Made by a program: the position numbers and the translations under genes. A DNA stretch of 64,000 nt from Nymphaea colorata (taxonomy: Eukaryota > Streptophyta > Magnoliopsida > Nymphaeales > Nymphaeaceae), in the NCBI RefSeq assembly GCF_008831285.2, contig NC_045145.1:15888040-15952039 (forward strand), in the 5' to 3' direction. Numbering within the stretch: the first letter of the stretch is position 1; each line of letters starts with the position of its first letter. The notes beneath the pieces are model-generated. The model did not search any database and had not been told where the DNA came from. It saw only the letters and a list, made by a program, of their open reading frames with translations. Of this stretch, positions 12,543 to 25,200 are shown in pieces.

Positions 12543-12545
12543 TTT
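12539..12545 (+). terminator. Pol III T-run terminator of U6
   Basis: Seven consecutive T residues follow GGTCCAAA, the standard Pol III termination signal; the mature RNA ends within this run. Confidence 0.85.
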
Positions 12546-12559
12546 GCCTTGTTCGCCAA

Positions 12560-13000
12560 CAAAATCCCCAAGTGGTAGCCTGCGGCTCCAGAGATGATCC
12601 CTCTTTTTTCTTCTTCTTAATGGAGAAGGAGGCGGTAGAGAAATGGTCCTTTCTTTCCTTTTTTTTTTTCCCCGCTTCTTCACCAAAGAAATCTCCAGAT
12701 CTTGTTTCAGTTTCTGTTCTGAGAAGGAAAGCGAACAACAAACGGAGAAGAGATCTTTTCTATATCTTTCCTTGCTTGTTTCCTCCGCCGGGATCCATGG
12801 CGAATGTCTTCGGCAACTCCTTTCCCCGACTGGATTCTGTCCACCTGTCGTCACCCCTATCTACATGCCCCATGATCTATTTTTTTTGCATTTCGTCCTT
12901 TTCTCAAACGCAGACTCCCACAGGTCCTCGGCGTTCGAATCGTCGGAAGCGATCGAGGGGATGGATGCTACGTTCTTCATAGGCAAGAGTGGTTAGCGTT
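12560..13000 (+). other. Exon-like GC-richer stretch just downstream of U6, no recognised product
   Basis: Starting 15 bp after the U6 terminator, this CT-rich stretch contains several overlapping open frames. One has an ATG at 12797 (start MANVFGNSFPRLDSVH). A pyrimidine-rich AG at about 12910 is followed by a frame ending ATFFIGKSG and a stop at about 12994. It could be the leader and first exon of a small or broken gene. I recognise no family and see no convincing downstream exon, so I do not call a CDS. Confidence 0.2.
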
Positions 13001-16000
13001 TCTGTTCAAAAGAGCTTTTTGATTTTTTGACAAACAAGTTTTTTGGCATAGTATGAAGAACAGTTCATTTTCTGCTTGCTTTCAGAGGACATTATAGATG
13101 TTAACTTCAGCATAATATTTCTGTCGAATATGTTAATCGATTAAGGTAAAATATACACAAACATGATTTACATCGTTCGTTATAAGCAAAAAGGAAACAA
13201 CAGGTTTTTAATTGTAACATTTTGATGTATCAGAGGGAATAATTGGCATAAAAGTTCAAGGCACGCTTAAAGAAAAAAACGTTTGGAAATGAAAAAGAAC
13301 AACGGTTTTAGGTTAATCTTTAGCCATGAAAACCACATTCATGCAGTTAGTTTTGTAGAAACTAAAAAAAGGGAAAAGAAATTTAACATATGTTGTGTTT
13401 CGACTTTTTAGTTACTGTACTGTAACAAGAGTTGAACTCATGTCTTCAACAAGAACCCCAAAGATGAAACGTCTCCGCTGACAGTAGATGTGAAAAGTTC
13501 CAACTTTTTCTACACTTCCTCAAGGAGCATATTCAGGTTCAACTTTTGGCTCACGTGACAGACTCTGAATATTTGTTCAAGCTTGACTCGCTCTTAAGAG
13601 TCCAGCCCAAGCATCCTTCGTCATTGAGAGGTTTGTTCATGGGATCTTTCTGTCCTGTGAAGAACTTCCTCGGGATTCAAAGGGGTGTCTTCTTGTGCGT
13701 TGAGAAAGCTCATTTTAATGCTCTCCCCAATATTTCAACTACTCAGAAAGTGTCTGGGCGAACCACAAGTTGCCCAAGAAGTTTAGGAAGTTAGAGGAAG
13801 AGCATTGAGTATCTAATGAGTGATCAGTTTATCCAAATTGAAGGCTTGAACACCATCGGAACCAGAATCCCATAAGTGGCTACAAATATTTTTATGTTTT
13901 CATGAACAGAGGGTGCAGGTACTTCTTTTAGGTTAGCCAACTCTTGGGTTTACACAGTTTCTTTTCTTCAGTTGATCATGCTAAAATCAGCTTCTGCACA
14001 TTTTTTCCTTTCTTCAATGGATCCTCGTAATAAGTTGTTCATGCATCTGTTGAGAGCCGACGGCGATCAAGAGCCAGTTCATTCAGTTCGATTGATCATG
14101 GAAGAACAAAGAAATAACTGAAATTCTTGAGGAGAGTTTCAATGTACACGTTTGTACCAACAATCACCCACCTGGTGTGATTCACTGCTGAATGTGAGCA
14201 AGTTGACAGAAAACAGAGATCCATATTCTAATTTTCTTTTGATATGACGACAATGCAGCCGTTTGGCTGTGTAATTAGTCATAGTTGCTCTCTTACTTCA
14301 ACCGTGGTTTGTCTCTCTTTAGGCAACAAAAATGTCCGTTAATTCCTCCCATAGGCAAACAAATTGGAGTTCAACTTCCACCTGCGGAAATCAACTCAAT
14401 GCCTCTGGCTTCTCCAGTTTTTGCAATATCTTCAAAGTTAAAAGTGCAGAATGTTCTTTGCCTTTTCGAAAAAATAATTTGACACGTTACACCTTATAAA
14501 CTATTAGATGAAGTTGCAGATGACTCGCAGTTAGATCACATAATTTTTATATTTGCTTACTTCACATACGCTGCAAACTATATGTGGTTATACATATTCA
14601 GCAATAAATATACAACATTAAAGTAATGTGTGCATGTCCTTCTTTACGTAAAGCTGAAGCCGAATATACATCACGAGATAAGGAAGACGTCGGATTATAT
14701 TGCTGCTGTCAGCCTAAGTTGACCCTTAACTTTTGAAAAAACGATATGATATCTCCATTGGCGTCGCAAAATCTTACATGTCTTCAACGGTAAACGTAGA
14801 ATGGCGCCCGGTGCTGACGAGTAGCCGAATTCCATTGAGTTTGTTTGTCAAACCGTGCTGAATTAATGTGAATTTGGTAAGAAAACGAGTGGTTCAAAAT
14901 TGTTACTTGAGCTAACTGGGTGAGGGTTGGTCAAATGACAGTTGAACTTGCCTTTCATCAGCTCAGGTGACGATGAGTCATGGGGGCTGGGAGATGGTCA
15001 GTTTCTATTTCTAATGTTAGAAATGTCAACCTCCTTTACTACAAAAAAAAAAAAAAGGGATTTGGTGGTGAAGTGGCCGGAACTTTCATGGCCTACCTTC
15101 CCATTTCTAGCCACTAAAAGAGCAAAAGCAACGCCCACCAAAAGAAATTTATAAAGAAACAACAAACGAAAGGAATTCATGACAGAAGCATTGCCAAGCT
15201 CGTCTTTTTGCTTATGCAATCAACCCAGCTTTTCTAGTTCGTTGCATTTTTGTACTCGGCAATGATATATTAGTGTCTTTCCTTTTTCTTAATTATAACA
15301 AGTCTTAGATGAGAAACCAGAAGATCAAGTAAGCCCATAGACCATAATCTACATCATAAAACCTCGAAGCACTAAAGCAGTGATGACATCCACGCCGGTA
15401 GGATTTGTTGTAACCAATTACCCTCAACATTCTTTTACCCTCCTTTCACCCGCCATGAGAGATCTTCGTGCCTAAACATGTTTATTCAACAATTACATGT
15501 CCTAGGCATTCACCTCATAAGAGCAGAGCGGAGCCAAAAATTTTTCACCAGGAAGGGCCGAATTAAAGTTTCTGAATTTTTTATTAAGACCGAAATATCA
15601 TTTTTCAAAATTTTTATACAGAACAAGTGAAATTTTCTAAAATTTACATGTAAATTTTAAAAAAAATTGAGGTGGAGTCAAGGCCCAAGCGGACCCTATC
15701 TTGGCTCCTCCCCTGCTAGAGAGGCGACCATAAGGAGAGGGTAGTGGGTGTTATTAACCCTAATTTCAACCGCATTGTTAAACCTCTATGCGGTAACAAT
15801 GAGTGTAGCATAATTGGTCGGCATCACTGTCACACTAATGGTGTGACATCAATTTGATTTTCATAGGTGTTACTCTTGCACTCAAGTTTAAAGGGTATAT
15901 ACCATATGACCACGCAGGTTTCAAAGTGACCTTAAACTGTAGGGTGAGGGACCACCATATAGCTGTGGAAGAGGTACTAAAGGTACTTTAAACTCAAACG

Positions 16001-19000
16001 ACAAAGGTAAAACCGGCACAATGAGAGTTAGTTCCTTAACTGTTTGCAAAAGCAACTATTCATCATGGATGGTTATGCTGCAGCCTTCACACTCAAAGGG
16101 TACTTTTTGTCGAAATTATCAAGCTTGATCTCTATCCATCAATGGCAGGTCGCCCACTCTTATCTCTGTCACCATGTATATATTTTAAGTACTTTAAGCG
16201 TTCGACAACCTAAAAAGTGTTCCTTTTTGTTTTTTTAGTTTAACTGAGTGGGCCGTTGAAAGATGGATAAAGATCTGAATCTGCTTTTAACTTTTTTGTT
16301 TGTTCCACTACCACGCTTTAAAAAAAAAAAAATTGTATATAGTTGATAAGCCCAAAACTTAGCCAATTTTGCTGTCCATTTTCCCTTTGGTCATCATTTT
16401 CATGAAAACGAAGTAGGCGTCACACCACAAATTTGATCGGTCATGTCAGCAGAGAAGTGATGCGATGCTTTATAGTTAGTCGTAGGGGCGAGTTGATTGT
16501 AGAGAAAACTGGTTCAAGACAAATTTCACTTGGATAACTTGTCTCTATCTTGAAGCACCTCCCCATACTTGCAAAATAATATTTATGAGGAAGCAGGAGA
16601 AGATATGGACAAAGGCACTTACAAAGCTGGCTTGGAAATCCACTACCTTTGATCCACTAGCTACCACACAAGAGGCGTTTAGATAAGACGGTCAATGAAC
16701 AATGGTAGTGGGCCGTAGTGCTGTTGTCAGGTGCTAGTGCGGCCTGCCCAGTTAGAACATGAATCCACTTAGCGTGTTAAACAACGAGGGACGCGAATTC
16801 GGCGATAAAACCTTTAGATCCAAGGTGGGTCTAGATTTCAACATTCTCTACTTTATAGTTTCGAGGTTTGCAAGTTCTTAACCTAATTTCAAATCCGATT
16901 CAAACGATAATTTGGTAGATTTATGTGGTCAGCTGGCTGATCTAAATACAACACATTTTATTGTACTTAATGTGATTTGAGCTCAATTTTCTGTACGATT
17001 AGCTGATCCAAATCCAACTCATTCCATAAATTCTCCACTGGATTCTCATAATACAAGTTGGTCAAGTTGACATGTGACTCATCATCAGGCTCATGAATTC
17101 CAGCCATTGGTCCAGTTTTCATATTAAAAAATGCCTTCGAAACACACCTTGAAGTTCATTGATATATATATATGAGGCAATTCATTCTAGTAACTGCTAC
17201 GATTTATTAGGTGATATAAGCAATAAGGGAAGCTCTGCAGTTTTTCCACCGTACGTACCGGAAGCCTATGGGGGACCGACTTGTACCGATACGAGCACCT
17301 TTTACCCGTACCACTACCTTGTCCTCTTAATTCTACCCGCCGACCAAAAGACGGCCAGATTCCTGCCATATTGAAGCTGAGGCTCGTACCGTTGTCCCGC
17401 ACTCAGAAAAACAAAAGAGGATGCTTTGTACTGACAGGCCGCACTCATGATCCCACTTGGAAACTTTACAATCCACTGAAAATATTTTCTCATCCACCAC
17501 CAAAGCCTTTTCCCCAACAAGTTTTCCAGGGAAAGGCTTTTTGATTTCCATGCGCGCTAGTTGGGTATCGCGTAACTCCGTCTATTGCTTAGCACTAAAG
17601 GTCGTTTGGCATCAGGAACAACATGAAATTGAGATATATTCGTAGAACACTTACTTAAAACCTTAAATGTTAGGCAAATTAAACACTCGCATGTTATTAT
17701 CAAACTACCCATTTGATTTTTAGTTGTTGAGATCGAATGCTAATCTCTCTCTCTCCCTCTCATTCTTTTGTTTATGTTTAAAAGAAACTGTAGCGAGGCC
17801 GAGAAAGTTTATTGCTTACTTGGTGGTTGTTCATACTATGAAGCTAATGTCCCTACTTTTGAGTCCTGTGTTTGCAGATTAGGAACTTGATATGGCCATC
17901 GAACCAGTGAGTTGCCCAACCAACCAAACCAGGGACCTTGGACGACCCGACCACAAAATCTTACAAAAGAAACACATAATAAAACTACAAATGAATAACA
18001 TCCAAAGTCTTTAAATTCGCCTCCATTGATGTCCTTCGTATCAGATGTTCTCAGATACTTTTTAGGTCCACCGGCCCAATCGTCGATCAAGTTCTTTTTT
18101 AATCTCGAACGGAACAGATCTGACAGGACACCTGTAGCAGAAGTCTCCAACCTTAGAGGCCAGCTAAATTTTTATTTAAGAAAAAAGAAAAAAATTCTTC
18201 TCCAGTCACCTGGCTTGCTCTGCAGACACCTGTGCATGAGAAGTTATATTTGAATATGCGATATATAAAATAACATTTATTAATCAACCAGGTTCCTTGT
18301 TCCATTTGGATTCCTCCTCATTACTATGGAAACAACCGATTTGAACCGGATACCATCCCGAACTCTGTACCGGATCGGTTCTGATCGTTTGTGTGGTTCC
18401 TGTTTGCACTAAGCGGATCACGCCAACGGTGCCATGTACTTCCAAAGAGCTTGCATATATTATGTTGCATTCGCTTGTTGTTTTAAAGCTCTAATCTTCG
18501 TCAGTTAATATTTATTCATGCCTTAAGGAGATGGTTCTTATGCTTATGATTTTCAGCTGGATGAGAAATGGATAAAATTCATTGAACGGTGATGAGAAAT
18601 TTATAGAAGTTATAAATTTATTATTTTCATAAGCGACCATAGATAGGAAATGTGTATTGTAAGAGTTAGTTAATACGCATCTTACAGATAAAGTATTTCA
18701 CTTAATAAGTTTTTTTTTTACTTTTATATTTCAATTTCCGACGTGTAAGTTCGCCTCGATTTTTTTTTCTTTTACATTATTCGCCTTTTATTATCGGGTG
18801 AAAAGTTTCGGGGTCATGGAAACCACGCTTCGCCGCGTCAGAGATAACCGCGGTCAAAAGGAGCGCGTGACAGTCGTTGACGTCCCCCGTAAAGTTCGAT
18901 TCGAGGCGGTGATGGCAAGAACGGAACGACGGAGCGCTTCCCTGTTCCTCCGAGTCGCCGTCGTTCCCCGTCATCTTCTGGCGAGAAATAAAAAGAAGAG

Positions 19001-19219
19001 AGAGAGGACAGTCTCAGCTCTCCACTGCTTATCTTTGCCCCGTCACTCTTCCCTGTCTTTCTGTTCCTTCTTTCCTCAGTTCGTAGCTGTGCACTCGGAT
19101 CGCGTGGTGATCGCGCGCTTTCCTTTCCCTGTCGTCGTTGGACGTCTTTTTCTCTCCGCTGGTTGTTATCTTGGCTCGTCGTGGTGAAACGACGATCGCG
19201 GTTGTAGGTTGTGGGAGGG
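13001..19219. other. Intergenic region between U6 and SOS1
   Basis: About 6.2 kb without a supported gene. Short open frames (for example 13546-13794 and 16044-16238) have no family features. The stretch holds one MITE-like element (15523-15716), some oligo-A tracts, and from about 16800-17060 AT-rich phrases such as 'aaatccgattcaaa' resembling the dispersed GGATTTGAA family. The last 400 bp (18800-19219) become GC- and CT-rich with TTGACGTCC at about 18880, fitting the SOS1 promoter and leader. Confidence 0.5.
15523..15716. repeat. MITE-like element with imperfect terminal inverted repeats
   Basis: The left end GCAGAGCGGAGCCAA and right end TTGGCTCCTCCCCTGC are imperfect reverse complements with a perfect 8-bp core (GGAGCCAA/TTGGCTCC). 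They bound about 194 bp of AT-rich sequence made of 'aaaatttttacat'-like phrases. There is no coding capacity, which fits a non-autonomous DNA transposon relic. I could not identify a target-site duplication. Confidence 0.5.
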
Positions 19220-22200
19220 ATGGCCGCTGTGACGGAGGGGCCGTCCATCGACGAATTCGTCCGCGAGGAGAACTCGTCCGCAGGGCCCGAGGTGGCGGTG
19301 ATCTTCGCGGGCGTGTCCTTGGTTCTTGGGATCGCCTCCAGGCATCTCCTTCGCGGGACGAGAGTTCCTTACACTGTCGCGCTTCTCATCCTTGGCATAG
19401 CGCTAGGAGCCGTAGGTCCGCTGCGATTTTGAATTGGACGGATCTCTCTCTCTTTCATGCATTCTGCATTAGATCATTTCTGGGGCTGCTTCTTGCTTCT
19501 TGCTATTTTTCCTCTTTCGTTCTTCAGCCTGTAAAAATTTTCTAAATATCTGAATACTTTAGGATCAATAGCTGCTAGGACAATCATTTGTGGTTTTACC
19601 TTTTTTTTGTCTTCACACTTGGACAATTTAATTCTTTGATCTGTGGAGAGCACATGGTTGCTTCCATCAGGCGTTCTTCTCTGACTTTTTTTGCTTCCTG
19701 ATGTTTATGAATCAGATCGATGGAAAGATAATCGATGGAGATGCTGCTCCTTATTATTGATATTGTGGTTTTTCTGTTACATTTTATAAGATATACGGGA
19801 AGAAGCATTATCAATTGGATATATGCTATCCATTTAACATTTTAGCTATATATCACTAAAGACTTCCCTCGAGTTTATACTTCGATATTTTTGTTCTTCA
19901 ATTCAAAGAATTACAGTAGAACTTTGGTTGGCATGGCCCAAGTCACAAGCTAATTCTTGTTTTGCATATGTCCTTTTTCAGCACATGGTACGAATCAAAA
20001 GTTGGGCCTTCTGGGAGAAGGCATTCGACTCTGTGAGTAGGATTTGATGCTTTCCTCTGTCTTTTGTGGTTGTATTTGCTGCGAAAGGGAAGCACCACTA
20101 ATCGGCTCTCAGTCTTCAATGATTGCTCGAATTGTGGTGATATGTGACTGAATTCTCAATGCGATTGTGAACGTTTCCTTCTCATTGGCATGTAGGGTCA
20201 GAAATCAATCCCGGTCTTCTTCTCGCTGTTTTCCTTCCTGCCTTGCTATTTGAGAGTTCGTTCTCCATGGAAATTCACCAGATAAAGGTATGAACCTGAA
20301 CTTATGTTCGTCATAAGGAAATGTGCGTACAGCTATGATGTCTCTCTGTGTGTAGGCAAATGAATGCCTCTCTCGAGTTTTTCACAAGTCAGTGTGGTAT
20401 CCAGTTTCCTGTAGTCATTTACTTCCCGACAATTGAAATAACCTTTGGTTGACCTTTTTGCTGCCTTGGTCTTCATAACCTTTTTGAGGTGGACATGCAT
20501 TTGAATTTAGAACCTAGATGAAATACCTATGTGGTGATAAATGGTCATCATAGAAGAATGATCTTTCTAGTACATTTATAAGCCTGTTACATCTCTATTT
20601 ACAGCCGTTGAAACCGAATATTTCTTGTTGTCTCAGGACACAAAAAATCATGATGCAGTTTGTAATGAGTGGAAAAAGTGATAGGATGTGCATATAATTT
20701 ATGTGACATAATACTAATTCTGTGATGCCCCAATTTCACTAAGCATGATTTACTTACTAATGATATCTTCTAAAATTTTGAGGGGACTATTTTTTTTTTC
20801 CTGGAACAAGACGAAAAGCTTTCCTCTAAATCGCTCTTATGAAAAGAGCTTTTTTGTTGGAAATCTTGAAACATATTCTCTTATCACAAGAATCTGGTCA
20901 TAACAATTCTAAAAGGAACTAAAATATCCCGGGAGTCCTGGACATTTTGATCTTGTGAAAATCATAAAATTTAGAAACAAGTGAAGAAATTTTCTGGAAG
21001 ATACCTTGTTATCTCAAGTAAATCCCAGCCAAATGTATATGATAAAATTTTTTTAAAAAAGAGAACAGTTGAATTGTTACAAGGTTCAATATTATTTACC
21101 AAAATAATGATCCATAACCATTCCTTTCAATATACCAAATTAGGCGTATCACACAATGAAAAATCTCAAAACACCAATAACAGAAACTAAACCCCAGTGG
21201 TCATGGTCAGACTATTACACAATAATATTAAATCATTTTTTAAATTATGTACATATGTTATTTTTATATTCTTGACGCAAAATGAAGGAATTATAAAGCC
21301 AAAATATTCAATATTAGATGAACTAATGACTATGATGTGGTGTTGACATCAAGTCCTTTTCTTCATCTTCGGAGCAACCAGTCCTTTTGATGATGTCTCA
21401 AGGTGAATTTCATGAGCATCATCCAGAGCTTGGATAATGGACGGTTGTAATCACACTATTCTGTTCAGTCAACAGTCTGTTGGAGATAAGCTTTGATGTT
21501 ATGGTTTCTGATCTGGAAGAAGCACATTCCATGCATATGCAGTTTGTCTGAGTCATGGGGTGGTAGTAATCGAGTTTATGGTACTGAATATCTGCAGAGG
21601 TGCCTGGTTCAAATGTTGCTCCTTGCTGGCCCTGGTGTGCTAATATCAACATTTTGTCTTGGAACTGCCATGAAGGTACACCATTCATGATGTCTAATGT
21701 TCCCCATTAAGTCTCTGGTATATTTTTGCATTCTTTCCATTCAATCCCCTAGTTGATGAAAAATTTGTTGTAGCTCACCTTTCCTTACAACTGGAGCTGG
21801 AAAACTTCATTGTTGTTGGGAGGTCTTCTTAGTGCCACGGACCCTGTAGCTGTTGTTGCTCTGTTAAAGGAGCTAGGAGCAAGCAAAAAGTTGAGTACAA
21901 TAATTGAAGGGGAGTCACTAATGAATGACGGGTATGATGTAGCTTTCAGTAAGGTTTATTAATGTTGAACTTGACGGTGAAGAATAAATTTCTTAATTAC
22001 ACGATGAATACTTAAGTAACTGAATAGTGAATATGCTTGATCATCATATATTATTGTTTTGCACTCGCAGTTATAAGACCTCGATGAGTCTTAAAGCGTT
22101 GATAATATATAGCAAACTGCATACAGATTTGATTTAAGCTTTTCTTTCAGTAACATATTAGCCCATGTTACCCTTTTATAAGAAAAATAGAAAATGATTT

Positions 22201-25200
22201 CTTTACCCTTTAGCTAGTCCATTCTTTTTTATCAGATGCATTGCTTTCTTTTTCACTGTGTTTGCTGTTTTTATGTGAAAATTTATGTTGAGCAAGTGAA
22301 GGAAGAAGATGCTATCCAAAACTGCTGTTCACATACTTGCTTAGGGAGTCTACTTTTTCTTTTGAGGAACTGAATGAATATATGAGTGATTTGAATAGAT
22401 GTACAGATGTTTTTGAGTATTTCCTTCTGAATCTTCTCAACCATGGCAGTAATGCTGGTGCGCTCGGCTAATTTATAGTCAGTGACATCTGTATCTGCTA
22501 AAATGTATGATTAGTTTGTCTTCGACATAATTGTTGCAGGGAAGGACATATTGTGTTAGTTGTGCTTGGACAATTCAGATCTCAGGAAGTACACCTCTAA
22601 GATACGTCACGTTTGCAGGATGCTCTTTCATTTACAGATAACCCAAAGTTCTTGGGTGTTCCCCAATAGCAGTGTCACTATGTCAGATTGCTTCTACTGC
22701 TTGGCCAACCTTCCTATTTGATCATGGGAATGGCTTAGTAATCTTCCAAGTGACCTTTTCGTTGGAACGTGATCCTTCTTAAATGCCAGCATCGCATTGG
22801 CCTTGTATTAGCCAAAGTGGAGAGAGTTTAACATGCGCCATAAAAAATGTGTGCGAATTACTGCAAATTAGTGTTCACTTCTTAGTGGAATGCATGAGGA
22901 AGGCTTCATATTACAGGTTATAAGAAGAGCGTAAAGAAAACAAAAACAAAAACAAATAATTGCCTAAAAAAAAAATTTACTAGTATCAGATGATAGTTTT
23001 GGAAAACAAAATCATCTTCTATATCTCTCCTAACTCAATAGTTGGCATGGTCCGTGCATAAATGTCTCTCTCAATTTGGCTTACTTCACCAATGTTGCTG
23101 CATCCTGCCCTCTTTATGTACTTTTTTGTTACTCTCTCTTTTCTCTCTCTTCACAGAGACACACACACATTGCATGCATAGGGCTATCTGAAATTGCTAA
23201 CTAATGTTCCTTTTTTTTTTTTTTGCTTCAGTAGAAATGAATTTCTTATAATCTTTGTTCATAAGAGTTTGCAACTTGAGCACTGTACTTGTCTTCAATC
23301 TTGCCCTATTCCGTTTGAGTTATGAGAAGATCTTTGTATGGTTTATATGTTAAGAATCTGTTAATATAACTGGAAGGAAGAACTTCTAGCGGGTATCTTC
23401 CTTGTTGGTGGTGAATTCGGTCTAACGAGTGTTAATATGTCTCTAGGCTGGTGATTGTCTTGCTGACAGGGACAGATATAGGCAAATCATGATATTTAGT
23501 ATTAGGAGCTGACATTCCTTACTACCTAAATATGTGTTGTTGTCCTATGATTGTAATTGTTCTATCCATGTTAAGTTGCAAATTTTGTTGGAATTGTATG
23601 ATGGAGCTTCTTGAATTGCTGGGTAACTAATCAAAATGGAAGATGACATAAGGATTAAGCATTGAATCCATTGTACTGAATGGGTTAGCTAATTATTTTT
23701 TAATTTAGCTAGATGATCATTTTTCAAGGTGCTTATCTGCTGACACTATAGTTACTAAAATCATGTAGTTTCTATTCACAGGACAGCAATTGTGGTGTAT
23801 CAACTTTTTTATGAAATGGTGCTTGGCGAGACTTTTGATGCGGCTGATGTGGTTAAGTTTCTATCAAAAGTTTCTCTTGGCGCGTAAGTACCATTAGCTT
23901 TAGCTTGGATAGTTAATGTTATATATGATGCTAGTGGTGATACTTTTCTTTGGTGATTCAGTGTAGCTGTTGGTCTTGCTTTCGGGATAGCATCTGTTTT
24001 GTGGCTGGGGTTTATTTTCAATGACACCGTCATAGAAATCACTTTGACACTGGCAGTTAGCTACATTGCTTACTTCACTGTAAGATTCTATCTATTTTTA
24101 TTCATACATGGATTCCTATGTCATTATCTGCTTGAGGCTTACCTTAAAGAATCCACTCATTTTTCTTGTTCTGTTATGCATAGCAATTAGCAAAATCTGT
24201 CTGATGCTTTTGTGGGGCTGTATCAGCCTCTAAGAGGACAGTACACTGTGATAATGACAACATCATTTATATCTTAAAAATATGTGTTACATTTTGTCAC
24301 TATTGATTGACTGATATGCTGATGGACCGAGTTGAATATCAAGATTTCTGTTTTAGTCTCTGTCCGTTGTTTCACTGCATCCTTTTCTGGCTCATGTGGT
24401 CTGACAGGAATTCTTGCAGAGGAATGCTCTCCAAGTAATGATCTTGTAATGTGTTGACATCACATGCTAATTAGAATATGTGTATTTGAACAGATGTTAA
24501 CTTACTTCAAATTATGATTACTTGGTCTTACTTTCATAAATTGGAGTACCTTTATATAAATATCACAGAGTGTCCAGCTTGCTGCGTTTGACTGAATAAC
24601 CTTTGCCCTAAGTCTCCTCCTTTGTCTACTTGTCTTCCTCTGTGCTCTTGTATATGTAAATGTGTTCTGGGATTTTTACTCCTGACTAGCTTATGGAGCT
24701 TTGTGGTAGAATCCTTATCGCATTCTTTTCTACAATTGTTCCTGTGTGGTTGAAGCCTTGAAGGGAATGATTTTTGGTTTGATGAAATAGTTTGACTCTC
24801 AAAATCTGTATATTATCTAGTAGAAGTGTGATCAATTCTTATGTTACAGGCTGACAAGGCAGCTGATGTTTCTGGTGTCTTAACGGTAATGACATTAGGA
24901 ATGTAAGTCAAATTGAAAATTTCATCTCTTGGTGTTAACTAAATTTTAAAGCTTTCAATCAGTCATGTTATGCCTTTCCCAGGTTTTATTCTGCAGTTGC
25001 TAGAACAGCTTTTAAGGGTGACAGTCAGCAGAGCTTGCATCATTTCTGGTACTGTATATAAAACTATGTATACTTTTCCTCTTACTCATTTGGCTGAAAA
25101 CTGTATGTTTATCAGTACTAAAAGACATGGTTAAGATACTAGTTTTGGAAAGGAAGCAAGAAGGAAAATATTAACCGACTTATCTTAGTGGAAGGAAAAC

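Noticed and set aside
12292-12741. Minus-strand 149-codon frame across the U6 gene
   Set aside because: It is the shadow of U6 and CT-rich sequence, with lysine-rich low-complexity translation.
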